Shown here: positions 1 through 8,030 of the stretch, piece by piece | Numbering within the stretch: the stretch's first letter is position 1 | How the letters are laid out: each line of letters begins with the position of its first letter | Source: a virus | Length of the DNA stretch: 24,269 nucleotides | IMG/VR virus record: IMGVR_UViG_3300027849_000059 | Location: 1-24,269 of that record | Strand: one strand, 5' to 3' | Notes under the pieces: model-generated | What the model was told of the DNA's origin: nothing | What the model saw: only the letters and a program-made list of their open reading frames with translations | Database searches by the model: none | Translations under genes and position numbers: made by a program

Positions 1-318
1 GAAGAAGAAAAGCTTCTCATTAAAAAGCAAGTTTTAGAAATACTAGAGCAAGCTGATACAAATGCTCAAGCTCAAGTAACAGATCGCTGGAAGTCAGATA
101 TGGCAAGTGACAGTTTCTTGTCTAAAAATATTCGACCAATTATACTTATATATATAACGGTTATATTTACAGCATTGGCATTTACTGATGGTAACATCGG
201 GGAATTTCAAATAGCAAAAGAATATATACCTATATTTCAAACGTTACTAGTTACTGTCTACGGAGCATACTTTGTAGGAAGGACTTGGGAAAAAGCAACA
301 AAAATAAACAATAAATAA
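1..318 (+). CDS. Holin-like membrane protein (3TM, GTA-holin type), 5' truncated
   Basis: The reading frame is open from the first base of the window to the TAA at 316-318, so the gene starts upstream; the ATG at position 100 is an internal methionine. The visible 105 residues begin with a charged, helical stretch ending in a VTDRWKSDM segment. Two hydrophobic segments follow: PIILIYITVIFTALAF, and one ending TLLVTVYGAYFVGRTWEK. This arrangement (charged helix, 'W..DM.SD.WLSKN.RP', membrane helices, then 'YG.YF.GR..EK') matches my memory of the three-TM holin family described for gene transfer agents (GTA_holin_3TM). Such proteins permeabilise the inner membrane at lysis or particle release. 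The gene sits 5 bases before the next one and ahead of the late structural genes, which fits a lysis role. An endolysin, if linked, would lie outside the window. Family assignment is from pattern memory only. Confidence 0.7.
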   Translation, partial: EEEKLLIKKQVLEILEQADTNAQAQVTDRWKSDMASDSFLSKNIRPIILIYITVIFTALAFTDGNIGEFQIAKEYIPIFQTLLVTVYGAYFVGRTWEKATKINNK

Positions 319-323
319 ACAAA

Positions 324-845
324 ATGGGACAATTTTTAAATCAGCCAGATTTTATAGAGTTTGGCAAGGTAGTAGTACCAAGCAATACAATCAATGCTTC
401 TACAAATCTTAACAAAGCTTCTTTGTGGGTTGGTGGAACAGGAACAGTAACAGCAATATTATCAAGTACACTTGGAGGTGTTGTAACAAATTTTACAATA
501 ACATCGCCAGGAACGGGTTATACTACAGCTGATGGAGTAGCAACATTAAATGACGACGGTACAGTAGCAACTGGATTAACAGTGGATGTTACTGTTGACG
601 GGGCTGGTGGACTTGATACTGTAGTTTTAAGCAATACAGGTAGCGGTTATACCGTAGGACAAACACTTAGAATAGCAGGTGGTGTTTTAGGTATAATTAC
701 AATTACAGGAATTGACAATACACCTTTAGCATCTCAAGCAGTATCCTTTAAAGGAGTACAAGCCGGAACATACTTACCAGTGATTGTTGATTATGTGTTA
801 ATAGAACCTACCACTCCAGCTTCTCTGATAGTCGCATGTCATTAA
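324..845 (+). CDS. Small beta-rich virion-type protein with duplicated inserted module
   Basis: A 173-residue protein, Gly/Thr/Val-rich, without cysteine-rich or catalytic motifs and with no signal peptide. The ends look like one compact domain: residues 1-40 finish in SLWVGGTGTVTA, and residues 138-173 contain VSFKGVQAGTYLPVIVDYVL. That shape is common among short beta-sandwich decoration or virion proteins next to phage head genes. Between them, about residues 50-130 hold two related beta segments, marked by GTGYTT (63-68) and GSGYTV (106-111), which look like an inserted or duplicated beta module. The ATG at 324 follows the holin stop by 5 bases. The role is inferred from size, composition and context; it could equally be a minor tail or spike component. 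Confidence 0.45.
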   Translation: MGQFLNQPDFIEFGKVVVPSNTINASTNLNKASLWVGGTGTVTAILSSTLGGVVTNFTITSPGTGYTTADGVATLNDDGTVATGLTVDVTVDGAGGLDTVVLSNTGSGYTVGQTLRIAGGVLGIITITGIDNTPLASQAVSFKGVQAGTYLPVIVDYVLIEPTTPASLIVACH

Positions 846-903
846 GAATACTCAAAAACAAGTAACTATATAATTATTATATAAACAATTAAATCATATT
901 ATT
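846..903 (+). promoter_or_regulatory. A/T-rich leader upstream of the small-gene/terminase cluster
   Basis: This 58-base gap is one of the few real intergenic spaces in the window. It is almost entirely A/T, contains TATAATTATTATATAA-like sequence, and has no Shine-Dalgarno motif. The 11 bases AATCATATTAT at 892-902 recur at 9525-9535, just ahead of the gene at 9539, and a looser version lies before 6847. It could carry a late promoter or a translation-initiation element, but I see no clear Bacteroidetes-type TTTG/TAnnTTTG promoter pair. In DNA this A/T-rich the match may be chance. Confidence 0.25.
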
Positions 904-1140
904 ATGTCTAAAAAATTATCAGAAGTAGAGTTAAAAGAATTACAAGAAGTCATTGGTAAAATCAACGAGGTGCAAATGCAAATTGGTGGTTTAGAAATGC
1001 AAAAACAAGAACTTATTTTAACGGGGTTTGAAGCTAAAAAAGCTTTAGGTGAAACTCAAAAGAAGCTAGAAGAGACTTATGGTCAGGTTTCTATTGATAT
1101 CCAAAATGGAGAAATCAAAGAAAATGAATCAGATAGTTAG
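904..1140 (+). CDS. Small coiled-coil protein, function unknown
   Basis: A 78-residue, highly charged protein. Residues 1-60 have regular hydrophobic spacing with many Glu, Lys and Gln, predicting one long coiled-coil helix. The end is a short beta-like segment (YGQVSIDIQNGEIKE), a pattern I associate with small conserved proteins in the late region of marine Bacteroidetes phages and cyanophages. No enzyme motif, membrane segment or signal peptide is present. The start follows an A/T-rich leader, and the end overlaps the next gene by 17 bases, suggesting translational coupling. The biochemical role is unknown; an assembly factor or minor virion protein is possible. Confidence 0.6.
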   Translation: MSKKLSEVELKELQEVIGKINEVQMQIGGLEMQKQELILTGFEAKKALGETQKKLEETYGQVSIDIQNGEIKENESDS

Positions 1141-1345
1141 AAAAATAAGTATTGGTAAAGACTATAAAAATGATGCCATGCACTATTCTGTTGGACAGGA
1201 AGTGTATGGTGGTCATACCATAAAAAATATAATTGAAGAAGAAACTAAGTACTCAATTTATATAGAAAAAAATAACGAGCTATTGCCTTGGAAAGACTTT
1301 AATAAAAACATGGCGATTGCAGTAGAATATGATTTGCAATATTAA
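1124..1345 (+). CDS. Conserved small phage protein, function unknown
   Basis: A 73-residue protein if the ATG at 1124 is used. I chose this start because the product then begins MNQIVRKISIGKDY, which matches the N-terminus I recall for a small family in marine Bacteroidetes phages (basic beta strand, then 'MHY.VGQ.V'). An in-frame ATG at 1079 would give 88 residues but overlap the upstream gene by 62 bases instead of 17. The protein looks like a small mixed alpha/beta fold with aromatic residues (PWKDFNKNM near the end) and no catalytic motif. Its stop overlaps the next start as TAATG (1343-1347), so it is probably co-translated with the GroES-like protein. Function is not known. Confidence 0.6.
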   Translation: MNQIVRKISIGKDYKNDAMHYSVGQEVYGGHTIKNIIEEETKYSIYIEKNNELLPWKDFNKNMAIAVEYDLQY

Positions 1346-1935
1346 TGAAATCATTAATAAATTTTATTATAAAGCCGGTAGGCGATAGATATAATAATGT
1401 AAAAAATATTGACGGCAATGAATTACTTTTAAATACAGAACTTCATAATCATAACTATTCAAACAGAATAGCGAAAGTTATGTCTATTCCTACTTTAGCG
1501 GATACAGATATAAAAGAAGGGGATGAAGTAATAGTACATCACAATGTATTTAGACGTTTTAAAGACATTAGAGGAAACGAAAAAAACAGTAGATCATATT
1601 ATAAAGATGATATATATTTTGCAACAGAAGATCAAGTTTATGCTTATAAGAAAAAAGATAAGTGGGTTAGTTGTAAAGGATATAATTTCGTTAAGCCTAT
1701 AAAAGAAACAAAAGCATTTTCATTAGATAAAGAAAAAGAAGGTGTGGGAGTTTTATACTTCAAAGATCCAAGCTTAAAAGGATTAAAAGAAGGAGACTTA
1801 ATTGGGTTTAGGCCCGGGGCAGAATATGAATTTGTAATCGGCAGCGATAGAATTTATAGAGTACCCACCAATTCAATCACAATTAAATATGAATATCAAG
1901 GAAACGAAGAAGAATATAATCCTAGCTGGGCATAA
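1345..1935 (+). CDS. GroES-like tandem beta-barrel protein (putative co-chaperonin)
   Basis: A 196-residue protein that reads as two copies of the cpn10/GroES layout. Module 1 runs from about residues 6 to 102: it begins FIIKPVGDRY, continues RIAKVMSIP, then DIKEGDEVIVHHNVFRRF, and ends in a strand-rich DDIYFATEDQVYAYKK. Module 2 runs from about 112 to 181: it begins YNFVKPIKET, continues GVGVLYF, LKEGDLIGFRPG and YEFVIGSDRIYRVPTNSITIKY. The 'KP', 'G.V', 'K.GD.V' and final 'Y.V....I' landmarks of co-chaperonin barrels are present in both. Phage co-chaperonins such as T4 gp31 cap the host GroEL chamber for capsid-protein folding, so the position before the terminase and capsid genes fits. I see no obvious long mobile loop, so chaperonin binding is uncertain; the barrel could serve another role. 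The next gene starts 47 bases before this one ends. Confidence 0.6.
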   Translation: MKSLINFIIKPVGDRYNNVKNIDGNELLLNTELHNHNYSNRIAKVMSIPTLADTDIKEGDEVIVHHNVFRRFKDIRGNEKNSRSYYKDDIYFATEDQVYAYKKKDKWVSCKGYNFVKPIKETKAFSLDKEKEGVGVLYFKDPSLKGLKEGDLIGFRPGAEYEFVIGSDRIYRVPTNSITIKYEYQGNEEEYNPSWA

Positions 1936-2164
1936 AGCAGTCGAAGAATTAATTAAAGTAGCTAACGCAGCTATAGTTGATTCTGGAGATGATATAACAG
2001 CAGATAGATTAAAGAATGCAGCGGCCACAAAAAAGCTAGCTATATTTGATGCTTTTGAAATTCTTACTAGAATACAACTTGAGCAAGATATTCTTGACGA
2101 AAAGCCAACCGAAATAAAAGAAGATAAAGCTTTTAAAGGGTTTGCTGAAAAAAGATCTAAATAA
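1889..2164 (+). CDS. Candidate small terminase subunit
   Basis: A 91-residue, mostly helical protein directly ahead of the large terminase gene, with which it shares a TAATG overlap (2162-2166). Residues 14-70 form an amphipathic helical region (AVEELIKVANAAIV, then DRLKNAAATKKLAIFDAFEIL, then RIQLEQDIL), followed by an acidic/basic tail. Size, helical content and position fit a small terminase subunit (TerS), which recognises phage DNA and starts packaging. TerS sequences are very variable, and no helix-turn-helix can be called with confidence. The only ATG start in this frame before the core lies at 1889, inside the upstream gene, giving a 47-base overlap; a weaker non-ATG start nearer 1930 cannot be excluded. 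Confidence 0.45.
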   Translation: MNIKETKKNIILAGHKAVEELIKVANAAIVDSGDDITADRLKNAAATKKLAIFDAFEILTRIQLEQDILDEKPTEIKEDKAFKGFAEKRSK

Positions 2165-4377
2165 TGTATCAGCAATCATTATATAAGATCATAACTCCCG
2201 TAAAACTTACTACAATTTCAAGACTTAATAAATCTAAAAAATGGGAGTATGGCTATAACAAAGAACACGATGTTGTTGTTATAAGTAAGACTGGACAGAT
2301 TGGTGATATATATGAAATACAAAATCTCAAAATAGCATTACCTAAAGCTCCAAGTAATATAAGCAAATTAACAAAAAAATGGACAACTGAGGAATACCCT
2401 AAAGAATTAAAAACAATTGAAAGTATATTTGATTGGAGGGATTATCCAGAAAAGTTTAAAATAAAATGGGAAAGCTATATAGATGAACAATTTAATAAAA
2501 GAGAAAACGGCCATTGGTTCAATAATAAGGGTTTGGATACTTATATTACTGGTACTCACTTTATGTACCTGCAGTGGTCCAAGATTGATGTTGGGCAGCC
2601 AGACTTTAGGGAATCAAACAGATTATTCTATATATTCTGGGAAGCTTGTAAAGCAGACACCCGATGTTATGGTATGTCATATCTCAAGAATAGACGTTCA
2701 GGCTTTTCATTTATGGCATCAGGGGAGACTGTTAACATGGCAACCATATCAAGCGATTCACGGTTTGGAATTTTGTCCAAATCTGGCTCCGATGCGAAGA
2801 AAATGTTTACAGATAAAGTTGTACCCATATCAGTCAACTATCCATTCTTCTTTAAACCGATCCAGGACGGTATGGACAGGCCGAAAACAGAACTTGCCTA
2901 TCGTGTCCCCGCCTCTAAGCTCACCAGAAAATCCATTACAAGATCAAAAGGTCACGAAACGCTTAATGGTCTTGACACCACGGTCGATTGGAAAAACACC
3001 GGTGATAACGCCTACGATGGAGAAAAATTAAAACTACTAGTACACGATGAAAGTGGAAAATGGGAAAGGCCAAATAACATATTAAATAACTGGCGAGTTA
3101 CAAAAACGTGTTTAAGATTAGGTTCTAGAATTATTGGAAAGTGTATGATGGGCTCAACCTCAAATGCATTAGATAAAGGTGGAGATAATTTTAAAAAATT
3201 ATATAACAATTCAGATGTTACCAAAAGAAACAGGAACGGTCAAACCGCTTCAGGTTTATATTCTTTGTTTATTCCTATGGAATGGAATTATGAGGGATTT
3301 ATTGACGAATATGGGATACCTGTATTTAATACCCCTAAAGAATCTGTTCTAGGTCCATATAACGACGTTATAGACACCGGAGTTATAGAACACTGGAGTA
3401 ATGAGGCAGAAGGATTAAAGTCTGACCAGGATGCTTTAAACGAATTCTACAGGCAATTTCCAAGGACAGAGGAACACGCTTTTAGAGATGAAACAAAAAA
3501 TAGTATATTTAATTTAGTTAAAATATACGAACAAATAGATTACAATGAAGATCTAGGTAATACAAATGTATTAACAAGAGGTAGCTTTCAATGGGTAAAT
3601 GGAATAAAAGATTCTACAGTTATATTTACACCTAATCCATCTGGAAGATTTTTAGTATCTTGGGTTCCTGGAGAACATTTGCAGAACAAGCAAGTTATAA
3701 ACAAAGGATTAAAATCACCAGGCAATGATCATATGGGTGCATTTGGTTGTGATAGTTATGATATATCTGGAACAACTGATGGTCATGGATCTAAAGGAGC
3801 TTTACACGGATTAACTAAGTTTAGTTTAGAAGATGCTCCAGCTAATACATTTTTTTTAGAATACATAGCTAGGCCACAAACCGCTGAAATATTTTTTGAA
3901 GATGTATTAATGGCTTGTATATTTTATGGAATGCCTTTGTTATGTGAAAACAACAAACCTAGGTTATTGTATTATTTTAAAAGAAGAGGCTACAGAGGTT
4001 ATTCTATGAATAGACCTGATAAGCTTTGGAATAAGTTATCTGTAACAGAAAGAGAGATTGGTGGAATGCCTAACTCTAGTGAAGATATAAAACAAGCTCA
4101 CGCGGCTGCTATAGAAACATATATAGATAAACACGTAGGTTTGCAAGAAGATGGTCAATACGGTGCAATGTATTTTAACACTACTTTAAATGATTGGGCT
4201 GGATTCGATATAAACAAAAGAACAAAGTTTGATGCTGCTATAAGTTCAGGCTTAGCAATAATGGCGTGTAATCGACATTTATATTATCCAAGACAACAAG
4301 TACAAAAAGAAACAATAAGTTTAAACATAGCTAAATACACTAATCAAGGTGGTTTATCAAAATTAATAGAAAAATAA
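2164..4377 (+). CDS. terL: Large terminase subunit (packaging ATPase and nuclease)
   Basis: A 737-residue DNA-packaging motor protein. ATPase half: a deviant Walker A at residues 175-183 (KNRRSGFSF, no classical GKS/T), Walker B at 291-296 (LLVHDE, catalytic E296), and a coupling-type segment MMGSTSN near 328-334. Nuclease half, RNase H-like: first acidic residue D530 in FGCDSYDI; second E595 in PLLCENN after RPQTAEIFFEDVLMACIFYG; third D690 in TKFDAAISSGLA. These three match the metal-binding acidic triad of TerL nucleases. The nuclease half recalls Crassvirales-like terminases. It would dock on the portal encoded 4 bases downstream, translocate DNA and cut concatemers. Bases about 2641-3020 are clearly richer in G/C than the rest of the gene, see the separate entry. 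Confidence 0.93.
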   Translation: MYQQSLYKIITPVKLTTISRLNKSKKWEYGYNKEHDVVVISKTGQIGDIYEIQNLKIALPKAPSNISKLTKKWTTEEYPKELKTIESIFDWRDYPEKFKIKWESYIDEQFNKRENGHWFNNKGLDTYITGTHFMYLQWSKIDVGQPDFRESNRLFYIFWEACKADTRCYGMSYLKNRRSGFSFMASGETVNMATISSDSRFGILSKSGSDAKKMFTDKVVPISVNYPFFFKPIQDGMDRPKTELAYRVPASKLTRKSITRSKGHETLNGLDTTVDWKNTGDNAYDGEKLKLLVHDESGKWERPNNILNNWRVTKTCLRLGSRIIGKCMMGSTSNALDKGGDNFKKLYNNSDVTKRNRNGQTASGLYSLFIPMEWNYEGFIDEYGIPVFNTPKESVLGPYNDVIDTGVIEHWSNEAEGLKSDQDALNEFYRQFPRTEEHAFRDETKNSIFNLVKIYEQIDYNEDLGNTNVLTRGSFQWVNGIKDSTVIFTPNPSGRFLVSWVPGEHLQNKQVINKGLKSPGNDHMGAFGCDSYDISGTTDGHGSKGALHGLTKFSLEDAPANTFFLEYIARPQTAEIFFEDVLMACIFYGMPLLCENNKPRLLYYFKRRGYRGYSMNRPDKLWNKLSVTEREIGGMPNSSEDIKQAHAAAIETYIDKHVGLQEDGQYGAMYFNTTLNDWAGFDINKRTKFDAAISSGLAIMACNRHLYYPRQQVQKETISLNIAKYTNQGGLSKLIEK
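2641..3020 (+). other. G/C-rich mosaic patch within the terminase ATPase domain
   Basis: Hand counts per 60-base line give about 40, 43, 38, 45, 48 and 45 percent G+C for the lines starting 2641 to 2941, against about 30 percent at 2461, 32 percent at 3061 and only 20-odd percent near 4321. Codon choice shifts as well: GTC, CCC, GCC, CTC, ACC and CGT appear where the rest of the gene prefers A/T-ending codons and AGA. The patch runs from just before Walker A to just before Walker B and keeps the reading frame. It looks like a recombined segment from a relative with different composition, although unusual local codon constraint is possible. Confidence 0.6.
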
Positions 4378-4381
4378 AAAT

Positions 4382-6814
4382 ATGGCTGAGTCAGTTATAA
4401 CAAGTTATTTTCCAAGCCAGATTGCTAGCGATGAGGAGAAAATGTCAATGGATTATGGTACTACTGTCGGTAGAGCTATAGAAAGTGAGTGGTTTAATAA
4501 TAGCAACGGAGGCAGCAGTAGCCGATTCCAAAGTAATCAAGTTAGTTTTCATAACTTAAGGCTGTACGCTAGAGGAGAACAATCTATACAAAAATATAAA
4601 GATGAATTATCTATTAATGGTGATTTATCATATTTAAATTTAGACTGGAAGCCAGTACCAATTATACCTAAATTTGTAGATATAGTTGTTAACGGTATTT
4701 CTGATAGACTTTTTGATATACGTGCTTATTCGCAAGATCCTTACGGAGTAGATAAACGTACTAGATATATGGAATCTTTAATAAGAGATATGCAAACTAA
4801 AGAGCTTAATGAATTTGCTTCTGCGGAATTTGGCGTTAACTTATTTGAAAATGACCCAACAACATTACCTAAAAATAAAGAAGAGTTAGATCTTCACATG
4901 CAACTTACTTACAAGCAGCAAGTTGAGATTGCTGAAGAGCAAGCTATTAAAGTTTTATTGGATGGCAATAATTATGACTTAACAAAAAGACGTTGTAATT
5001 ATGATTTAACCACTATAGGTATTGGTGCTGTAAAAAATCTTTTTACAAAATCAGAAGGTGCTAAAGTAGAATACGTTGATCCTGTTAATTTAGTTTGGTC
5101 ATATAGTGACTCCCCTTACTTTGATGATGTTTATTATGTAGGAGAAGTAAAATCTGTACATTTAAACGAACTTAAAAAAGAATTTCCTTGGCTAAGTAAT
5201 GATGAACTAAAAGATATAGCAGGTCAATCTGTTACTAACAATGGATTTTACAATAGATCTATTACTAATGTTGATAAGGACGATTCCAATACTGTACAAG
5301 TATTATATTTTAATTATAAAACATTTACAAACGAAGTATACAAGGTTAAAGAAACAGCTACAGGAGCAGCTAAGTTAATACCTAAAACAGATCAATTTAA
5401 TCCACCTCCAGAATTATATGAAGAATATGGTATTGAAAAGTTATCTCAATCAATTGAAGTATTATACGAAGGAGTAAAGATTGTGGGCGGTAGAATGCTT
5501 AAGTGGGAATTAGCTAAGAATATGATTAGGCCTAAAAGCGATTATTCTAAAGTTAAGATGAACTACAGCATGGTAGCTCCTAGAATGTATCAAGGAAGAA
5601 TAGAATCTATAGTAAGTCGTATAACTGGCTTTGCTGATATGATTCAGCTTACTCATTTAAAGCTACAACAAGTTATGTCAAGAATGGTTCCAGATGGAGT
5701 TTATCTTGATGCAGACGGTTTAGCTGAAGTTGATTTAGGTAACGGTACAAATTACAATCCGCAAGAAGCACTTAATATGTTTTTTCAAACAGGATCTGTA
5801 ATAGGTAGATCATTCACTCAAGATGGTGATATGAATCCAGGTAAAGTTCCAATTCAAGAAATAACTACAGGAGCAGGTGGTGGAAAAATGCAAGCTTTAA
5901 TTGGCAATTACAATTACTACATGCAAATGATTCGTGATGTAACTGGTTTAAATGAAGCAAGAGATGGTAGTACTCCTGATTCAAGAGCTTTAGTAGGTGT
6001 ACAAAAAATGGCTGCTGCAAATTCAAATGTGGCAACAAGACACATATTAGATGCAAGTTTATTTTTAACGTCAGATTTATGTCAAGGATTATCATTAAGA
6101 ATTTCAGATATATTAGAATACTCACCAACAAGAGAAGCGTTTATTCATAAAATAGGTAATCAAAATGTTGCGGTATTAGAAGAAATGAAAGATTTATATC
6201 TTTATGATTTTGGTATATTTATTGAATTACAACCAGACGAAGAAGAAAGAGCAATATTAGAAAGTAATATACAAGCTGCTGTGCAAAGCGGGTTGATTGA
6301 TTTATCTGATGCTATTGATCTTAGGGAAGTTAGAAATCTTAAGCTAGCTAATCAGTTGCTGAAAATAAGAAGAATTGATAAGCAAAATAAAGATCAAGAA
6401 ATACAGCAACAAAATATACAAGCACAAGCACAAGCAAATGCACAAGCTCAACAAGTAGCTGCTCAAGCGGAAGTACAAAAAGGTCAGGCTTTAATACAAC
6501 AAAAAATAGAATTAGCAAATGCTCAAGCACAAATAGATACTCAAAAATTAATGCAAGAAGCTACTTTGAAAAAAGAGTTAATGCAATTAGAGTTTGAAAT
6601 GAATATGCAGCTTAAAGGTATTGAAGTTCAAGGACGTAAAACAGAAGTAGTAGATAAAGAGGATAGGAAAGACGATAGAACTAAATTACAAGCTACTCAA
6701 CAAAGTGAATTAATACAACAAAGACAAAATAACTTGCCAGCTCAAAATTTTGAATCAAGTGGATTCGATACAATGGGAGGTGGGTTTAACTTAGGTTCGT
6801 CAGACCCTAGGTAA
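4382..6814 (+). CDS. Portal protein
   Basis: An 810-residue protein immediately after the large terminase, the usual place for the portal: the dodecameric ring at one capsid vertex that docks the terminase and later the tail. The core (about 25-640) has portal-like features: an early YARGEQS/KYKDEL segment, the stretch LDWKPVPIIPKFVDIVVNGISDRLF, a long mixed alpha/beta wing-stem region, and RDVTGLNEARDGS followed by helices typical of the stem/crown. From about residue 660 the protein becomes a long Gln/Ala-rich coiled coil, matching a C-terminal helical barrel pointing into the capsid, and ends in a Gly/Ser-rich flexible tail. At 810 residues it is on the large side, similar in size to P22-like and Crassvirales-like portals. 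The ATG at 4382 is preceded only by A/T. Confidence 0.85.
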   Translation: MAESVITSYFPSQIASDEEKMSMDYGTTVGRAIESEWFNNSNGGSSSRFQSNQVSFHNLRLYARGEQSIQKYKDELSINGDLSYLNLDWKPVPIIPKFVDIVVNGISDRLFDIRAYSQDPYGVDKRTRYMESLIRDMQTKELNEFASAEFGVNLFENDPTTLPKNKEELDLHMQLTYKQQVEIAEEQAIKVLLDGNNYDLTKRRCNYDLTTIGIGAVKNLFTKSEGAKVEYVDPVNLVWSYSDSPYFDDVYYVGEVKSVHLNELKKEFPWLSNDELKDIAGQSVTNNGFYNRSITNVDKDDSNTVQVLYFNYKTFTNEVYKVKETATGAAKLIPKTDQFNPPPELYEEYGIEKLSQSIEVLYEGVKIVGGRMLKWELAKNMIRPKSDYSKVKMNYSMVAPRMYQGRIESIVSRITGFADMIQLTHLKLQQVMSRMVPDGVYLDADGLAEVDLGNGTNYNPQEALNMFFQTGSVIGRSFTQDGDMNPGKVPIQEITTGAGGGKMQALIGNYNYYMQMIRDVTGLNEARDGSTPDSRALVGVQKMAAANSNVATRHILDASLFLTSDLCQGLSLRISDILEYSPTREAFIHKIGNQNVAVLEEMKDLYLYDFGIFIELQPDEEERAILESNIQAAVQSGLIDLSDAIDLREVRNLKLANQLLKIRRIDKQNKDQEIQQQNIQAQAQANAQAQQVAAQAEVQKGQALIQQKIELANAQAQIDTQKLMQEATLKKELMQLEFEMNMQLKGIEVQGRKTEVVDKEDRKDDRTKLQATQQSELIQQRQNNLPAQNFESSGFDTMGGGFNLGSSDPR
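6416..6460 (+). repeat. Low-complexity CAA/GCA-type codon repeat in portal C-terminus
   Basis: A short run of alternating Gln and Ala codons encodes IQAQAQANAQAQQVAA (from residue 679), with a weaker echo at about 6510-6540 (ELANAQAQID). It makes a Gln/Ala-rich helix in the portal barrel. Such near-repeats can vary in length by slippage; here the frame is intact. Confidence 0.6.
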
Positions 6815-6846
6815 TAATAATAATAACAATTATATAATATTTTATC

Positions 6847-8013
6847 ATGTCAGAAGAATTAGAACAAAAAACACCTGTTGTTGAAGAAGTCAAAACAGAA
6901 GAGCCTAAGCCTGTATCAGTAGATGATGGCATTATCAAGGTTGATTTAAGATCATTAAATAAAGAAGAAGAAAATACTATTCCAGAGCAAGAAATAATTG
7001 CAGAGGAAGTTAATCAACCAGTCGCTGTTATAGAGGAAGTTGCTGAAGAAGCGCCACAACAACAAGAAGTGGTTCAAGCTGAAGAATCTTTTATTGAAGA
7101 AATAACAGACGAAGAAGTTGCAGAAGCCGTAGAAGAACTCGAAGAGCAAGTTGAGCAAGCAATTGTAGAAAAAGATTTAGGTATTGAATTACCTGAAAAT
7201 TTACAGAAAGCTGTAGATTTTATGAATGAAACTGGAGGTAGTTTACAGGATTATGTAAAGCTTAACACAGATTATTCAGCATTAAATGAAACACAATTGC
7301 TAAGAGAGTTTTACGAAGCTACCAAACCTCATTTAGATAGAGAAGAAATTGACTTTATAATGGAAGACAATTTTGCTTATGATGAAGAGGTTGATGAGGA
7401 TAGAGATATTCGAAGAAAAAAATTAGCTAGAAAAGAAGAGCTTGCAAAAGCTAAAGGACACTTAAACGGATTAAAGTCTAAGTACTACGAAGAAATAAAA
7501 GCTGGATCTAACTTAAATCCAGAAACAAAAAAAGCGGTTGATTTTTTCAATCGTTATAAAAAAGAAAGCGAAGAAGCGAGTAAAGTAACTGAAAACCAGG
7601 TATCTACATTTAACAGTAAAACAGAAAAGCTTTTTTCCAATGATTTCAAAGGTTTTGATTTCAACGTTGGTGAAAAGAAATTTCGTTACAAAGTTAAAAA
7701 TGCAGATCAGGTTAAAGACTCCCAAGGCGATATCAATAATTTTGTCAAGAAGTTCTTGAACGATAAAAATGAAATGAGCGACGCCGCTGGATATCACAAG
7801 TCTTTATTTACAGCTATGAATGCAGATGCAATTGCAAACCACTTTTATGAACAGGGTAAAACCGACGCTATGAAGTCAAGTGTACAAAGATCGAAGAATA
7901 TTGATATGGACCCAAGAGGTGTTCATGAAAACGTCAAGACATCTTCAGGAACTACATTTAAGTCAATTCAATCTACTGGACCTTCTAAGTTTGGAGTAAA
8001 AACAAGAAATTAA
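6847..8013 (+). CDS. Putative capsid scaffolding protein
   Basis: A 388-residue, strongly charged protein lying exactly between portal and major capsid protein, the standard place for a scaffold. Residues 1-110 are extremely acidic and low in complexity (Glu-rich, with repeated VEE/EEV blocks) and are probably disordered. Residues about 120-330 are helical and mixed charge, with a DYVKLNTDYSALNETQLLREFY segment resembling coiled-coil scaffold cores. The last ~40 residues are basic and Gly/Ser/Thr-rich (MDPRGVHENVKTSSGTTFKS), as expected for a basic tail that contacts the capsid protein. Scaffolds guide procapsid assembly and then leave or are cleaved; I see no protease domain in it and no maturation protease gene nearby. 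Identification rests on position and composition. Confidence 0.65.
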   Translation: MSEELEQKTPVVEEVKTEEPKPVSVDDGIIKVDLRSLNKEEENTIPEQEIIAEEVNQPVAVIEEVAEEAPQQQEVVQAEESFIEEITDEEVAEAVEELEEQVEQAIVEKDLGIELPENLQKAVDFMNETGGSLQDYVKLNTDYSALNETQLLREFYEATKPHLDREEIDFIMEDNFAYDEEVDEDRDIRRKKLARKEELAKAKGHLNGLKSKYYEEIKAGSNLNPETKKAVDFFNRYKKESEEASKVTENQVSTFNSKTEKLFSNDFKGFDFNVGEKKFRYKVKNADQVKDSQGDINNFVKKFLNDKNEMSDAAGYHKSLFTAMNADAIANHFYEQGKTDAMKSSVQRSKNIDMDPRGVHENVKTSSGTTFKSIQSTGPSKFGVKTRN

Positions 8014-8030
8014 ACTTAAAAATTAAAATT

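Noticed and set aside
100-318. A complete 72-residue membrane protein starting at ATG 100
   Set aside because: The frame is open to base 1, and the upstream residues belong to the same holin-like pattern, so this ATG is internal and the gene is truncated by the window edge.
1873-2175. Minus-strand open frame of 100 codons opposite the candidate small terminase gene
   Set aside because: It mirrors two real + strand genes, and no other minus-strand gene exists in the window. The hydrophobic, Ser/Phe-rich product is typical of an antisense shadow.
2483-3031. A 182-codon open frame overlapping the terminase in another frame
   Set aside because: It lies within the G/C-rich patch where stop codons are rarer, and its translation is Pro/Leu/Ser-rich with no domain. 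The terminase motifs in the correct frame are unambiguous.
6416-6540. Possible CRISPR-like or regulatory repeat in CAA/GCA-rich sequence
   Set aside because: There are no spacers or palindromic units; it is simply low-complexity Gln/Ala coding sequence in frame with the portal.
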